NCBI GenBank assembly: GCA_019419895.1
Contig: JAHZIE010000003.1
Coordinates: forward strand, 47,139-73,872
DNA length: 26,734 bases
Origin: Clostridiales bacterium
Lineage (GTDB): Bacteria > Bacillota > Clostridia > Oscillospirales > Acutalibacteraceae
Reading direction: 5' to 3'
The translations under genes and the position numbers were made by a program. Below, piece after piece: positions 1 to 8,486 of this stretch. The first letter of the stretch is position 1. Every line of letters starts with the position of its first letter. The notes beneath the pieces were generated by a model that saw nothing but the letters and a program-made list of their open reading frames with translations, had not been told where the DNA came from and made no database searches.

Positions 1-998
1 GCCATGTCCTTTGGCTTTATCTGAAAGAACGGCGTCGAGGAATTTTTCTGCTTCTGACCTGCGTCCTGTTCTATTGGATCGTATTTGGTTTATCCAATGT
101 GGCGATGGATATTGTTGTTTATGCAATGATTCTTCTGACAGTTGTCTGCCTGGTGTATATGGCCTACGACTTTTATGATTTTTATAAACGATGGTGTGGA
201 CTGGTTAGAGCAGAGAAAAATCTTTTTGCCTGCCTGGGCGAACTGCCGGAATCCCGCACACCTCTGGAGGAGACTTATCAGAATTTAATTTGGGAGCTCC
301 AGAGGGAAAAGGACGAAATGGCGGCAAAGCAGGAACAGGAATATAAGAATATGGTGGAATACTATACCCTGTGGGCCCATCAAATTAAAACTCCCATTGC
401 GGCCATGCGCTTGCTGCTTCAGGATGGATCTGTGCCCGACAAGGAAAAGGAACTGGAACAGGAACTGTTTCGTACGGAGCAATATGTGGAGATGGCCCTT
501 CACTATCTCAGACTGGGGGATATGTCTTCCGACCTGCTGGTGAAGCAGTATGACCTTTATGAGATTGTTAAGCAGGCTCTGCGCAAGTATGCCGCTGTCT
601 TTATTTATAAAAGGATATCCCTCGATATGGAGGAATTCCACTGCAATGTGATCACAGATGAAAAATGGCTGCAGTTTGTTCTGGAGCAGCTTTTGTCCAA
701 TGCCCTGAAATATACTCAAAAAGGAAAAGTGTCAGTTTATCTTGATGGGAAATTTCCAAAGACGTTGGTAATAGAGGATACCGGCGCTGGAATCAGGGAG
801 GAGGATCTTCCCCGGATATTTGAAAGGGGATTTACTGGATATAATGGAAGAGACGACAAGCGTTCCACTGGGATTGGACTTTATCTTTGCCGCCGGATTC
901 TTCAGAGACTGGGACATCCTATCCGGATAGAATCCAAAAAAGGGATGGGAACGCGGGTTTTTATTGATCTTTCCCAGATACCTCTGCAAGTTGAGTGA
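1..998 (+). CDS. BceS-type sensor histidine kinase, 5' end missing
   Basis: Membrane histidine kinase of the intramembrane-sensing (BceS-like) class, which phosphorylates a BceR-like regulator when its partner ABC exporter meets an antimicrobial peptide. The frame is already open at base 3 and encodes LYLKERRRGIFLLL followed by two membrane helices with almost no extracellular loop, so the GTG at 99 is internal and the true start lies upstream of the window. The dimerisation box contains the phospho-acceptor His in WAHQIKTPIAAM. The catalytic domain shows an N box (EQLLSNALKY), a G1 box (EDTGAGI) and a G2 box (STGIGLYLC). The BceA-BceB pair directly downstream is its expected partner; the regulator gene is presumably just upstream. 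Family assignment is strong; the peptide sensed is unknown. Confidence 0.93.
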   Translation, partial: HVLWLYLKERRRGIFLLLTCVLFYWIVFGLSNVAMDIVVYAMILLTVVCLVYMAYDFYDFYKRWCGLVRAEKNLFACLGELPESRTPLEETYQNLIWELQREKDEMAAKQEQEYKNMVEYYTLWAHQIKTPIAAMRLLLQDGSVPDKEKELEQELFRTEQYVEMALHYLRLGDMSSDLLVKQYDLYEIVKQALRKYAAVFIYKRISLDMEEFHCNVITDEKWLQFVLEQLLSNALKYTQKGKVSVYLDGKFPKTLVIEDTGAGIREEDLPRIFERGFTGYNGRDDKRSTGIGLYLCRRILQRLGHPIRIESKKGMGTRVFIDLSQIPLQVE

Positions 999-1153
999 CG
1001 GGAGGTGCCGGCCGGCCGCAAAAAAGATGGAGAAGGGGGCCGGGCGGGAGTCATATAAGACGCTTAAAAAGGTTGTGCCAAAAACGGAAGAAGAACGGCA
1101 GAAGGAAAACGGTTTCGGAATGCAAGCTTTTGATAAAGCTCTGTTACTCCTGC

Positions 1154-1227
1154 CTTACAGAAATGTAAGACAGGGACAGAGAATGTAAGATTAGGTTATG
1201 GAAACGCGGAAAAGATCGGTTTATACT
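1154..1227 (+). promoter_or_regulatory. BceR-type operator and promoter of the ABC exporter
   Basis: The 282-base gap between kinase and ABC genes holds a perfect inverted repeat CTTACA-GAAA-TGTAAG (1154-1169) and a third TGTAAG half-site at 1184-1189, followed by a -10 TATACT at 1222-1227 with no good -35. Response regulators of the BceR group bind TTACA/TGTAA inverted repeats upstream of bceA-type genes, and a weak -35 fits an activated promoter. Seen: the repeats and -10. Inferred: the regulator that binds them. No other gene is supported in 999-1280. Confidence 0.7.
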
Positions 1228-1280
1228 AAAAACTGTTCGGACAGCTGAATGGAATTTTACCGGAAAGGAACTGGCGGTTT

Positions 1281-2048
1281 ATGGCGCTGCTTGAAGTGAA
1301 AAATTTGAAAAAGATTTACATGACGCGTTTTGGAGGAAATCGGGTGCAGGCGTTGTCCGATGTAACCTTTTCGCTTGATAGAGGGGAATATGCCGCCGTC
1401 ATGGGCGAATCGGGGTCGGGGAAAACCACGCTTTTAAACATACTGGCCTCTCTTGACAAGCCCACCAGTGGGGAAGTCCTGCTGGATGGAAGGAGAATTG
1501 ACCAGATCACAGACAAGGAGCTTTCAGCCTTCCGGAGAAAAAACCTGGGGTTTGTCTTTCAGGATTTCAATCTTCTTGATACTTTTTCAATACAGGACAA
1601 TATTCTTTTGCCTATGGTGCTGTCTGGAAAGGGAAACGGGGAAATGTTGGGGAGACTGAGCTTTTTGGCGCAGCGCCTTGGAATCAGCGGTATCCTTGGA
1701 AAATACCCTTACGAGGTCTCAGGAGGACAAAAGCAGAGAGCGGCGGTCGCTAGGGCGCTGATCACACAGCCTAAAATGATCCTGGCGGACGAACCAACAG
1801 GCACTTTGGATTCCAAAGCCTCGGCCCAGCTGCTGCAGCTGTTCTCCGAAATCAATGCGGAAGGGCAGACTATCCTGATGGTTACTCACAGTGTATGTGC
1901 GGCAAGCCATGCGGGCAGGGTGTTGTTTATAAAAGACGGGGAGGTCTTTCATCAGCTCTGCCGCGGGCATATGACAGAGGGGGAATTTTACCAGAAAATT
2001 TCCGATACCCTTACATTTTTGGCAACAGGGGGAAACAGCCGTGAGTAA
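1281..2048 (+). CDS. BceA-like ABC transporter ATPase
   Basis: ATP-binding subunit (255 aa) of an antimicrobial-peptide ABC exporter of the MacB/BceA group. Walker A GESGSGKT is at residues 42-49, the Q-loop Gln at about 94 (FVFQDFNLLD), the signature VSGGQKQR at 146-153, Walker B ILADEPTGTLD from about 167, and the switch His at 203 (MVTHS). The length is usual for BceA. The ATG at 1281 follows AAAGGAAC. The 3' end overlaps the permease gene by 8 bases, so the two are translationally coupled. It energises peptide removal from the membrane or from lipid II-cycle targets, and in this family ATPase flux also signals to the kinase. Confidence 0.95.
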   Translation: MALLEVKNLKKIYMTRFGGNRVQALSDVTFSLDRGEYAAVMGESGSGKTTLLNILASLDKPTSGEVLLDGRRIDQITDKELSAFRRKNLGFVFQDFNLLDTFSIQDNILLPMVLSGKGNGEMLGRLSFLAQRLGISGILGKYPYEVSGGQKQRAAVARALITQPKMILADEPTGTLDSKASAQLLQLFSEINAEGQTILMVTHSVCAASHAGRVLFIKDGEVFHQLCRGHMTEGEFYQKISDTLTFLATGGNSRE

Positions 2049-4005
2049 AACGATGATTTATCCCAGGCTGGCGGCTGTCAATTTGAAAAAAAATTCCAGG
2101 ATTTATTTTCCTTATATCCTGACGTGCGTCCTGTCCGCCGCTATGTTTTTTACCATTATGTCCATTTGCTATAATCAGGGACTAAACGAGATCCCGGCAA
2201 GCGGAGTGCTGAAAAGCATGATGTGGATGGGATGCTGGATTATTGGATTTTTTTCGATGATTTTCCTTTTTTACACCAACAGCTTCCTAATCAAAAGAAG
2301 GACAAGAGAACTGGGGCTTTATAGTATTCTTGGTATGGAAAAGAAGCATGTCGCCCTGGTCTTGATTTTTGAGACGCTTTATGTCATCAGCCTGACCCTT
2401 GTTTTTGGAATCCTGTTTGGAATCCTGCTGGAGAAGCTGATGTTTCTTCTTTTGGCGCGCCTGCTGAATTTTAGCGTACCCATTATTTTTTCAATCCCGC
2501 TCAAAGCAGTGGCCGCCACCGCGGTCTTATTCAGCGTGACCTTTTTCTTCATCCTTCTGGCCAATCTCCGCCATATTCGTGTTTCCAATCCGATTGATTT
2601 GCTTCACAGCGGGAAAAAGGGTGAAAGGGAGCCAAAGGCTTCATGGATGATAGCGATTGTTGGATTGCTCTCCCTGGGAGGTGGATATTATATTTCCTTG
2701 ACCGTCGGGGCGCCGTCAGAGGCTCTTGGATATTTTTTTGAGGCCGTAATATTGGTGATTATCGGTACTTATGCCCTGTTTACATCGGGAAGCGTTGCCG
2801 TACTGAAAATTCTGAAAAGGAACAAACGGTTTTATTATCAAAAAAATCATTTTATCTCTGTATCCAGTATGATTTACCGGATGAAGCAGAATGCTGTGGG
2901 GTTGGCCAATATCTGTATTCTCAGTACAACGGTTTTAGTGATTGTCTCCGCAACGGTCTCCATGTATGCCGGACAGAGCGTCATGCTCAGGCAGGAATGT
3001 CCGCAGGACATTGGCCTGTCTTTTCAATACGAGGAGAATAAGATTCGGGAGGTGCGCGGTATTTTGGAAAGTGAGGCGGAGGATGCAGGGGTGAGGCTCA
3101 CAGATATTTATGAATATCCAATGATGTCTGGGTATGGTTATCTGCGGGAGAACCGTCTGGAAGGCAACTACCGGCGGGGAGTCAGCTCTCTTCTCATCCG
3201 CCTTGTGACCTTGGAGGATTATAACCGGATGGAACATACCAGCGAGACTCTGGAGGAGGGGGAAATCCTTTTCTATCGGCGTGGAAAGGGGCTTACGGGA
3301 GATTTTCTTTCTATCGGCGGGAAAGAGTACAAGATCAAAAAAGAGCTTCCCGAATTTCTTTATGAACAGAAAACAGGAAAAGCCATGTCAGACGGCATAT
3401 ATATTGTTTTCCGGGACATGGACAGCCTCGTTAACGCGGGAACGGCAATGGAGCTCACAGACGGGCCGGTAGAATATATGTTTAGTGCAAATCTTGAAGG
3501 GGACGAAAACCAAAAGATTTTATTTACAGAAAATATTGAAAGAAGGCTTTCCCTGGATGATTCCCTCTCATCCAAGAACTATTACACAGTTCAGAAGGAA
3601 TGGTATGTTCTTTATGGAAGCTTCCTTTTTGTAGGAATTTTTCTCGGTCTGCTGTTCCTCCTCGCTACGGTTTTGATTATTTATTATAAACAAATTACAG
3701 AGGGATATGATGATCACGAGCGCTTCGAGATTATGCAGAAAGTCGGTATGAGCCAAAGAGAGGTGAAAAGCACCATCCATAAGCAGATCCTCACGGTGTT
3801 TTTCCTTCCCCTTATCGGCGCTGTTTTCCATCTTGCCGCCGCGGCCCCCGTTTTAATGCAGCTCCTGCGCCGGATGTGGTTGGATGACGCCCAGGTGTTT
3901 CTGGGATGCGGCGGATTGACAGTACTGATATTTATACTTTTATATATGACGGTGTATTCCCTTACGGCAAAGACCTATTATCAATTGGTGCAGTACAGAA
4001 AATAA
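2041..4005 (+). CDS. BceB-like FtsX-domain ABC permease
   Basis: Membrane subunit (654 aa) of the exporter. It has the BceB plan: an N-terminal helix, an FtsX-type four-helix block (about residues 55-180, with the typical RTRELGLYSILGMEKKHV coupling segment), further helices to about 310, a large extracellular domain (about 315-520), and a second FtsX block at the C-terminus (about 520-650). The GTG start at 2041 lies inside the end of the ATPase gene. The extracellular domain is where the substrate peptide and the kinase are contacted in this family. A hairpin terminator follows directly. Substrate specificity cannot be read from the sequence. Confidence 0.93.
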   Translation: MSKTMIYPRLAAVNLKKNSRIYFPYILTCVLSAAMFFTIMSICYNQGLNEIPASGVLKSMMWMGCWIIGFFSMIFLFYTNSFLIKRRTRELGLYSILGMEKKHVALVLIFETLYVISLTLVFGILFGILLEKLMFLLLARLLNFSVPIIFSIPLKAVAATAVLFSVTFFFILLANLRHIRVSNPIDLLHSGKKGEREPKASWMIAIVGLLSLGGGYYISLTVGAPSEALGYFFEAVILVIIGTYALFTSGSVAVLKILKRNKRFYYQKNHFISVSSMIYRMKQNAVGLANICILSTTVLVIVSATVSMYAGQSVMLRQECPQDIGLSFQYEENKIREVRGILESEAEDAGVRLTDIYEYPMMSGYGYLRENRLEGNYRRGVSSLLIRLVTLEDYNRMEHTSETLEEGEILFYRRGKGLTGDFLSIGGKEYKIKKELPEFLYEQKTGKAMSDGIYIVFRDMDSLVNAGTAMELTDGPVEYMFSANLEGDENQKILFTENIERRLSLDDSLSSKNYYTVQKEWYVLYGSFLFVGIFLGLLFLLATVLIIYYKQITEGYDDHERFEIMQKVGMSQREVKSTIHKQILTVFFLPLIGAVFHLAAAAPVLMQLLRRMWLDDAQVFLGCGGLTVLIFILLYMTVYSLTAKTYYQLVQYRK

Positions 4006-4010
4006 AAGAC

Positions 4011-4050
4011 CCCTATGCAATGATTGACAAGCATTGCATAGGGCCTTTCA
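4011..4050 (+). terminator. Terminator after the ABC exporter operon
   Basis: A perfect 12-bp stem CCCTATGCAATG / CATTGCATAGGG (4011-4022 with 4032-4043) with a 9-nt loop follows the permease stop by 5 bases. The tail CCTTTCAATATT is only moderately U-rich, so termination may be incomplete. Confidence 0.7.
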
Positions 4051-4072
4051 ATATTGACAGGTGCGCGTTTGA

Positions 4073-4303
4073 GCGGAGGTACAGTACGGGGAAAATTATC
4101 CGGGTCACTCCTCTCAAAAGTCGTGCTTTCTATATGAATGGAGTCGTCCGTATTTGATTTTGCAAGAGCGGCATGATTGGTTTGCAGGCAGATTTGAGGC
4201 CGTTGGTTTTAAAAATGTTTTTTTCATAGACATGTACCTTTTGGAACCGCCTGATGGGAATATCCTGAAGATAATGTTGAAGAAGGAAGGCGTTTTCTTT
4301 TAA
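4073..4303 (+). pseudogene. Start-less tail of a lost gene
   Basis: A 76-residue open stretch between a TGA at 4070-4072 and a TAA at 4301-4303 has no usable start or ribosome site but reads like a genuine protein C-terminus (for example FLYEWSRPYLILQERHDW, then GRFEAVGFKNVFFIDMYLL, then EPPDGNILKIMLKKEG). It follows the terminator and its end overlaps the end of the convergent HD gene by 4 bases. It is most simply a truncated gene whose 5' part was deleted. I do not recognise the family; the GF-x-V-x-x-x-D-x-Y-L-L pattern could be the last strand of a methyltransferase-like fold, but this is weak. Confidence 0.4.
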
Positions 4304-4899
4304 CGGAAACTGTTTTCCTCAATCCCCGGAAGCAAGGTATAAATAGAATGGCCTATTTTCTTGTCAAAAGCATCCTTTATTTCAAGAATCTTTTTCCAAC
4401 GGTCTATGGTGGAAGGATGGAATCCATAACGGATGGTGACATCCACAAAGCGTTTTTCTAAAATGCAGAAGCCCGTCGGCATTGCCAATGCGTCACAGAG
4501 CTGGACTAATCGGTCATAATCGTCATAGGCAGCCTGGGCAATAAATTGTTTCATAAACAGGTAATCTTCCGGGCTCATATCAAATGTGCCGATAGAGGTG
4601 TTGATATCCTGTATCATAAAAGCGTGTGAAATACAGATTTGGGCCGCTTTCTCCCAGCCTCTTTCCATACAATACCGATAACCGTCAATCAGATGCCGTT
4701 CCGAAGTGACTCCGGCATATCTTCCAATATCATGAAGCAAGCCTAAAATATAAGCTTTTTCAGAGGACAATTCTTGACAATGGGAGGCGATTGATTCGCA
4801 CGCTGCCGCTACATAGCGTGAATGTTCCGTCCAAGCGCCCGGATTACATTCAGAGGCTTTCTTGAGAGCTAATTCGGCAGTATATCTGTTTGGTTTCAT
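4300..4899 (-). CDS. HD-domain phosphohydrolase-like protein
   Basis: Soluble 199-aa protein with a complete HD signature: His26 (TEHSRYV), His56-Asp57 (LLHDIGRYAG), His69 and His92. HD proteins are metal-dependent phosphohydrolases acting on nucleotides or related phosphoesters; the substrate here is unknown. The AAAGGGA ribosome site lies 6 bases before the ATG at 4899. It sits downstream of, and in the same direction as, the HTH membrane gene, but 140 bases with an inverted repeat separate them, so separate expression is possible. The domain call is firm and the function generic. Confidence 0.85.
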   Translation of the reverse strand: MKPNRYTAELALKKASECNPGAWTEHSRYVAAACESIASHCQELSSEKAYILGLLHDIGRYAGVTSERHLIDGYRYCMERGWEKAAQICISHAFMIQDINTSIGTFDMSPEDYLFMKQFIAQAAYDDYDRLVQLCDALAMPTGFCILEKRFVDVTIRYGFHPSTIDRWKKILEIKDAFDKKIGHSIYTLLPGIEENSFR

Positions 4900-4927
4900 T
4901 GTTTTTTCCCTTTCAAAAAATAGGATG

Positions 4928-4984
4928 ATGCCGGAAAGTCCGGGATGATGAAAAATTCGCGGATGTGTCCGGAAGTTTCGGCAT
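4928..4984 (-). promoter_or_regulatory. Imperfect inverted repeat upstream of the HD gene
   Basis: ATGCCG-GAAAG-TCCGG (4928-4943) is mirrored by CCGGA-AGTTT-CGGCAT (4969-4984); the outer 6 and inner 5 bases pair with a mismatched middle. It lies between the end of the HTH gene and the HD start, so it could be a weak terminator for the former, a 5' leader hairpin for the latter, or an operator. No T-run follows on either strand. Confidence 0.35.
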
Positions 4985-5039
4985 GAGATTTTTATTAAAC
5001 AGGATAATTAAAATAAACTTTTTCCTTGCAAATTAAGCC

Positions 5040-7085
5040 CTATGACTTTTCATAGGCGTGAAAGTCGACCGTATAATACCCGAGGGTTTCCACTTGGCCA
5101 TTCCAATCGGCAATGGAGGGGGAGGGGGCTTGAAATGCCCAAAAACGGTAGACCCATTGGCCATTTTCCTGCCATATGCCATCATACATCAGATAAATTC
5201 CGGAGGCGGCGTCCAAGACATAGCCTGAGCGGGCATTTTCAGTCAGCGGGGATGCCTGTGGGTATTGAGCGGAAAGCTGATTGGCATAAAGCCATTCAGC
5301 CGCTTCGGCGGGAGAAAGCCGATCAACATAAAGATATTTCCAGTTTTCGCCGCTGTAGTCCGCGGGAACAAAACGGTGGAAAGTGCTGTTTTGTGACAGA
5401 TCGATTGCCTCAGCTTCCACTGGCTCCAGACCAAAAGAAAGATCATTGTTGGAGCTGGTGAATAAAATGCCGCCATTCATGGTTTTGATCACCCGGACAT
5501 AATAGCTGCCCTGGCTGGTTTCAAAGGAGGGTGAGGAGCCTTGATTTCCTGGCTGGGTGGCGGTCTGCGTAGAGGTGATACGCCAGCAGCCATCGGACTC
5601 ATCGCCGGCGATCTGCTGAATGGAATCCCATTGAATCCAGGAGTCGACCCCATTTCCGCCCATTGCCTCATCGTTGGCGCCAACAGTATGGAGGAAAAGC
5701 GTCCAGGGGAGATTGTCCTCATAAACATCGGTGATGAGATAGGCGCCGTCCGGGACATCTTCAGAATCCACATAGCTTTGATTGGAAAGACGCTGCATGG
5801 CGCTCACAATTTCCCTTTCCACTTGGGACTGAGGCGTATCCAGAATGGTCTGTTCCTTCATATAGGCGAGCTTCCAATCATCGTCATCGCAGTGAAACTG
5901 ATAGCTGGGGGTCTCCTGCATAGAAACCTGGGTAAGAGTGATGGTGCCGCCGGGGGAAATAAATCCAAACCCGCTTTCCACCACACAATCCGGGTTCAGG
6001 GTAATTGTCCATCGGGGAAGCCCCCCGCGGCAGAGAACCAGGGCTGTGGTACCGAATTGGACACAGTCCTCCTGTGGGAAAAATTCATCCGGCTGACCGC
6101 TTAGCCGCAGTGTAATCCCAGCGTTATCCCCCAATTCTGATTGAATCTTCCAAGTCTGAGTTCCTTCCTCAACGCCGGACCAGCTGCCGTTCATTGCAAC
6201 CGCGACATAATAATAAGATCCTTGCCCCCTGTCGCCATAGGTCAGAACATACTGATGCATGGCGTCATCATCTTTGCTGATATAAGTGATAGCGCATATG
6301 TCATTGGCGATCCACTGTATTTTGGGCTGTTCCTTCACCGGATAGGGCAGTTCCCCGGATCTTTTCATAATCAGGGGAAAACGGCGGTGATAATAGGAGA
6401 TATCTCCGGTTTCCTTATTCTGCCGCATCAGGATAAGGCGGCCGTCTTCCGGGGAAAAGGTTTGATATTGGATATATTGTGATTCCTTATGAAAGTAATC
6501 CGACCACATAACGGTGGAAACGCCTATGCCGATGACAGCGGAAAGAAGAAAAAGAGAGAGGCCTTTTCTGCGGCAGAGATGATATAAAAGGGCCATGATT
6601 CCGACGGCGAGAAAGGATATGACAGACGCGGCGGCTGGAAGCATCCAGCCGTACAGCAGGAACATATGGAAATGGTCCAGAACTGTGGGGGTCAGCAGGC
6701 AGAGGAGAAGCAGAAAAAGGGTAAGGAGAAAAGCCACAATCATCCAAACAATGGAAATTCTGCGCCGGGGTTTTGGTTCTTCCGTGGGAAAGGGAGGAAA
6801 AGAAGTTTCCGGTTCAGGAATAGGGGGAGGGGTGACGTCCTGAAGGGGTTGCTGCAAAGGGCTTTTTTCTTCCCCAGGCTCAGAGGCTTCATCGGGACGG
6901 AGAAACATATCGGTGGGTACGCCGAAAAACTCACTGAGAGCCCGGATATTGTCCAGACCCGGAAGGGCGGTGCCATTTTCCCATTTGGAAACCGCCTGCC
7001 GTGAGACGTAAAGCTTTTCTGCAAGCTGCCCCTGTGTCAGGCCCATATCCTTTCTCAGTTTTACAATAATTTGTCCAATCGTCAT
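5040..7085 (-). CDS. XRE-family HTH protein with membrane helices and a large C-terminal domain
   Basis: 681-aa one-component membrane regulator or sensor. Residues 4-60 form a Cro/C1 helix-turn-helix (KLRKDMGLTQGQLAEKLYVS, RQAVSKWENG). A Pro/Glu-rich linker (about 65-105) leads to three hydrophobic helices (about 112-132, 142-165, 172-190), and then about 490 residues without further helices, probably outside the cell. I do not recognise the C-terminal part; it is rich in Trp, Tyr and Asp. The GTG at 7094 would give three more residues, but AGGTGA lies 5 bases before the ATG at 7085, so that start is preferred. The architecture implies that an external signal alters a cytoplasmic DNA-binding head. 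Targets are unknown. Confidence 0.8.
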   Translation of the reverse strand: MTIGQIIVKLRKDMGLTQGQLAEKLYVSRQAVSKWENGTALPGLDNIRALSEFFGVPTDMFLRPDEASEPGEEKSPLQQPLQDVTPPPIPEPETSFPPFPTEEPKPRRRISIVWMIVAFLLTLFLLLLCLLTPTVLDHFHMFLLYGWMLPAAASVISFLAVGIMALLYHLCRRKGLSLFLLSAVIGIGVSTVMWSDYFHKESQYIQYQTFSPEDGRLILMRQNKETGDISYYHRRFPLIMKRSGELPYPVKEQPKIQWIANDICAITYISKDDDAMHQYVLTYGDRGQGSYYYVAVAMNGSWSGVEEGTQTWKIQSELGDNAGITLRLSGQPDEFFPQEDCVQFGTTALVLCRGGLPRWTITLNPDCVVESGFGFISPGGTITLTQVSMQETPSYQFHCDDDDWKLAYMKEQTILDTPQSQVEREIVSAMQRLSNQSYVDSEDVPDGAYLITDVYEDNLPWTLFLHTVGANDEAMGGNGVDSWIQWDSIQQIAGDESDGCWRITSTQTATQPGNQGSSPSFETSQGSYYVRVIKTMNGGILFTSSNNDLSFGLEPVEAEAIDLSQNSTFHRFVPADYSGENWKYLYVDRLSPAEAAEWLYANQLSAQYPQASPLTENARSGYVLDAASGIYLMYDGIWQENGQWVYRFWAFQAPSPSIADWNGQVETLGYYTVDFHAYEKS

Positions 7086-7287
7086 AAATTTCACCTGCTT
7101 TATTTTTCATCTGCTGTTTTCCTGCCCGGATTAGGAAGAAAGAAGATCTGATGATTATATTTTCCATTGTCTTCCATTTACAAAGAAAACAAATTCCATA
7201 GTACGGGAAGAAAACGGATGGAAAGGGAAAGCCGTTTTTCAGAACGAAAGCCGCAAAACGAGATACCAGTTGAATTTTAACACTATG

Positions 7288-7304
7288 ATACCATATTATA
7301 CCAT
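7288..7304 (-). promoter_or_regulatory. Promoter and ATACCAT direct repeats upstream of the HTH membrane gene
   Basis: On the minus strand an extended -10 (TGGTATAAT; core at 7295-7300) lies about 205 bases before the ATG at 7085, with no convincing -35. It is embedded in two ATACCAT direct repeats (7288-7294 and 7298-7304) spaced exactly 10 bp apart; a third ATACCA is at 7263-7268. Helically phased repeats over a -10 suggest an operator, possibly autoregulatory. Apart from this and the repeat at 7417-7535, nothing is seen in 7086-7551. Confidence 0.45.
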
Positions 7305-7416
7305 CATTTTCTCCGGATTGCATCACCATATAGGGTTGCAGCAACCAATGGTTGACTTGTCAAAAGACCGGCATAGCGCGGTGCCGTGGCTTCTTGGAAA
7401 AATGAAAAAGAAATAG

Positions 7417-7535
7417 AAGCTATTCCAATTATCATAACGAAAATAGACGGCATTAAAGCTGAAGGCAAACAAACGCCTTTTCTCCAGCGGCCTGTCATCC
7501 AGCCCATACAGCTGAACAATTTAATAAAGTTTATT
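7417..7535 (+). repeat. Left copy of a 119-bp inverted repeat flanking the sugar block
   Basis: This segment matches the reverse complement of 15322-15440 at 110 of 119 positions without gaps (hand alignment). On the plus strand it can be read as a protein tail ending at TGA 7545, with pieces such as AIPIIITKIDGIKAEG and FLQRPVIQPIQLNNLIKFI, vaguely like the end of a response-regulator receiver domain. Every difference from the other copy changes an amino acid in this frame, so neither copy looks selected as protein. It is best treated as a dispersed repeat or relic of unknown origin. Confidence 0.75.
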
Positions 7536-7551
7536 GCAGGCGTTTGAAAAA

Positions 7552-8370
7552 CTAAGGAGAAAGCCTTTGCTGCCGGTACTGCCTTGGCGTAAGGGAATAA
7601 TGCTTTTGGAAGGCACGGTTGAAGGTCCTTTGGCTGGAAAAGCCGCAGGCGAGAGCGATCTCAAGAATGCTTTGATCGGTGGATCTCAAAAGATCCTGCG
7701 CGTAATTCAGGCGTAGAAAATTGATATAATCGTTAAAGCTGGTATGCAATCGCTTGGAAAATACATGGGACAGATGATATTTACTTACACCCAATTCCTT
7801 GGCGACGGATTCCAATGACAATGGCTGTTGAAAATGATTGGCCAGATAGTGTATTAATTGATTGGTCAGATCGATGGACTTTGGTTCCCGCTCAGATACA
7901 AGGGGGATTTTAGATAAAAATCGAGCGAGAATTAGCTGGATCAGAGCGCTGTATACCCTTGTGTTATCCCCTTCCTGTTTTTGGTTCCAAATGGCGTTCA
8001 TTGCATAAGAAATATCCAGATGAAGCTCAGAGGCGTCGAGAAAGGGACAGGCCGGCCTGCTGCTGAGCAGCTTGGACGCGTATTCTCCCAGAAGGGAGGC
8101 TCGGCTGATAACCAGGATAAAACGGCTGTGCTCCTCTTTGGTGCTGTAAAAGTGGATGGTATTAGGGAAGATTACAGCAAAACAGCCCGCGGTGAGACTG
8201 CGGCGTTCCTCCCCGACTCCTACCTCTATACAGCCGCTTTCTACGAAAAACAACTCCAGATCTGTATGGAGATGAGGCGTAAAATTGATAGATTCACTTT
8301 TGCCAACCTGGAGATCTTCAATATTATGATTCCGCTCTTCAAAAAAAGCCTGCTTATGTTTTATATCCAT
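7552..8370 (-). CDS. AraC-family transcriptional regulator
   Basis: Sugar-responsive regulator of 272 aa. An N-terminal cupin-like sensing domain (HLHTDLELFFVESG, then FAVIFPNTIHFY) is followed by two AraC helix-turn-helix motifs (SLESVAKELGVSKYHLSHVF at about 187-206 and SILEIALACGFSSQRTFNRAF at about 236-256) and the family ending TPRQYRQQRL. The longer frame to 8454 is not used: GGAGG lies 5 bases before the ATG at 8370. It diverges from the dehydrogenase operon across 116 bases and very likely activates it in response to the operon's substrate. Confidence 0.92.
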   Translation of the reverse strand: MDIKHKQAFFEERNHNIEDLQVGKSESINFTPHLHTDLELFFVESGCIEVGVGEERRSLTAGCFAVIFPNTIHFYSTKEEHSRFILVISRASLLGEYASKLLSSRPACPFLDASELHLDISYAMNAIWNQKQEGDNTRVYSALIQLILARFLSKIPLVSEREPKSIDLTNQLIHYLANHFQQPLSLESVAKELGVSKYHLSHVFSKRLHTSFNDYINFLRLNYAQDLLRSTDQSILEIALACGFSSQRTFNRAFQKHYSLTPRQYRQQRLSP

Positions 8371-8421
8371 AGTTCCTCCAGTAAAAGCGCAATATTTGAC
8401 TGAAATTGAATAATTTATGGC

Positions 8422-8450
8422 ATGTATTCTATCACGAAACAAGGTATAAT
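8422..8450 (+). promoter_or_regulatory. Activator-dependent promoter of the sugar operon
   Basis: A consensus TATAAT at 8445-8450 has only ATGTAT 17 bases upstream, a poor -35. This pattern is typical of promoters that need an AraC-type activator bound next to the -35. The divergent regulator gene is 52 bases further left. The activator site itself could not be pinned down. Confidence 0.55.
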
Positions 8451-8486
8451 GCAACCAAAAAGAAACCTTGAATGGAGGTCATTTTT

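Noticed and set aside
964..1188. 74-codon frame between kinase and ABC ATPase
   Set aside because: Overlaps the end of the kinase gene, has no ribosome site, and runs into the operator repeat.
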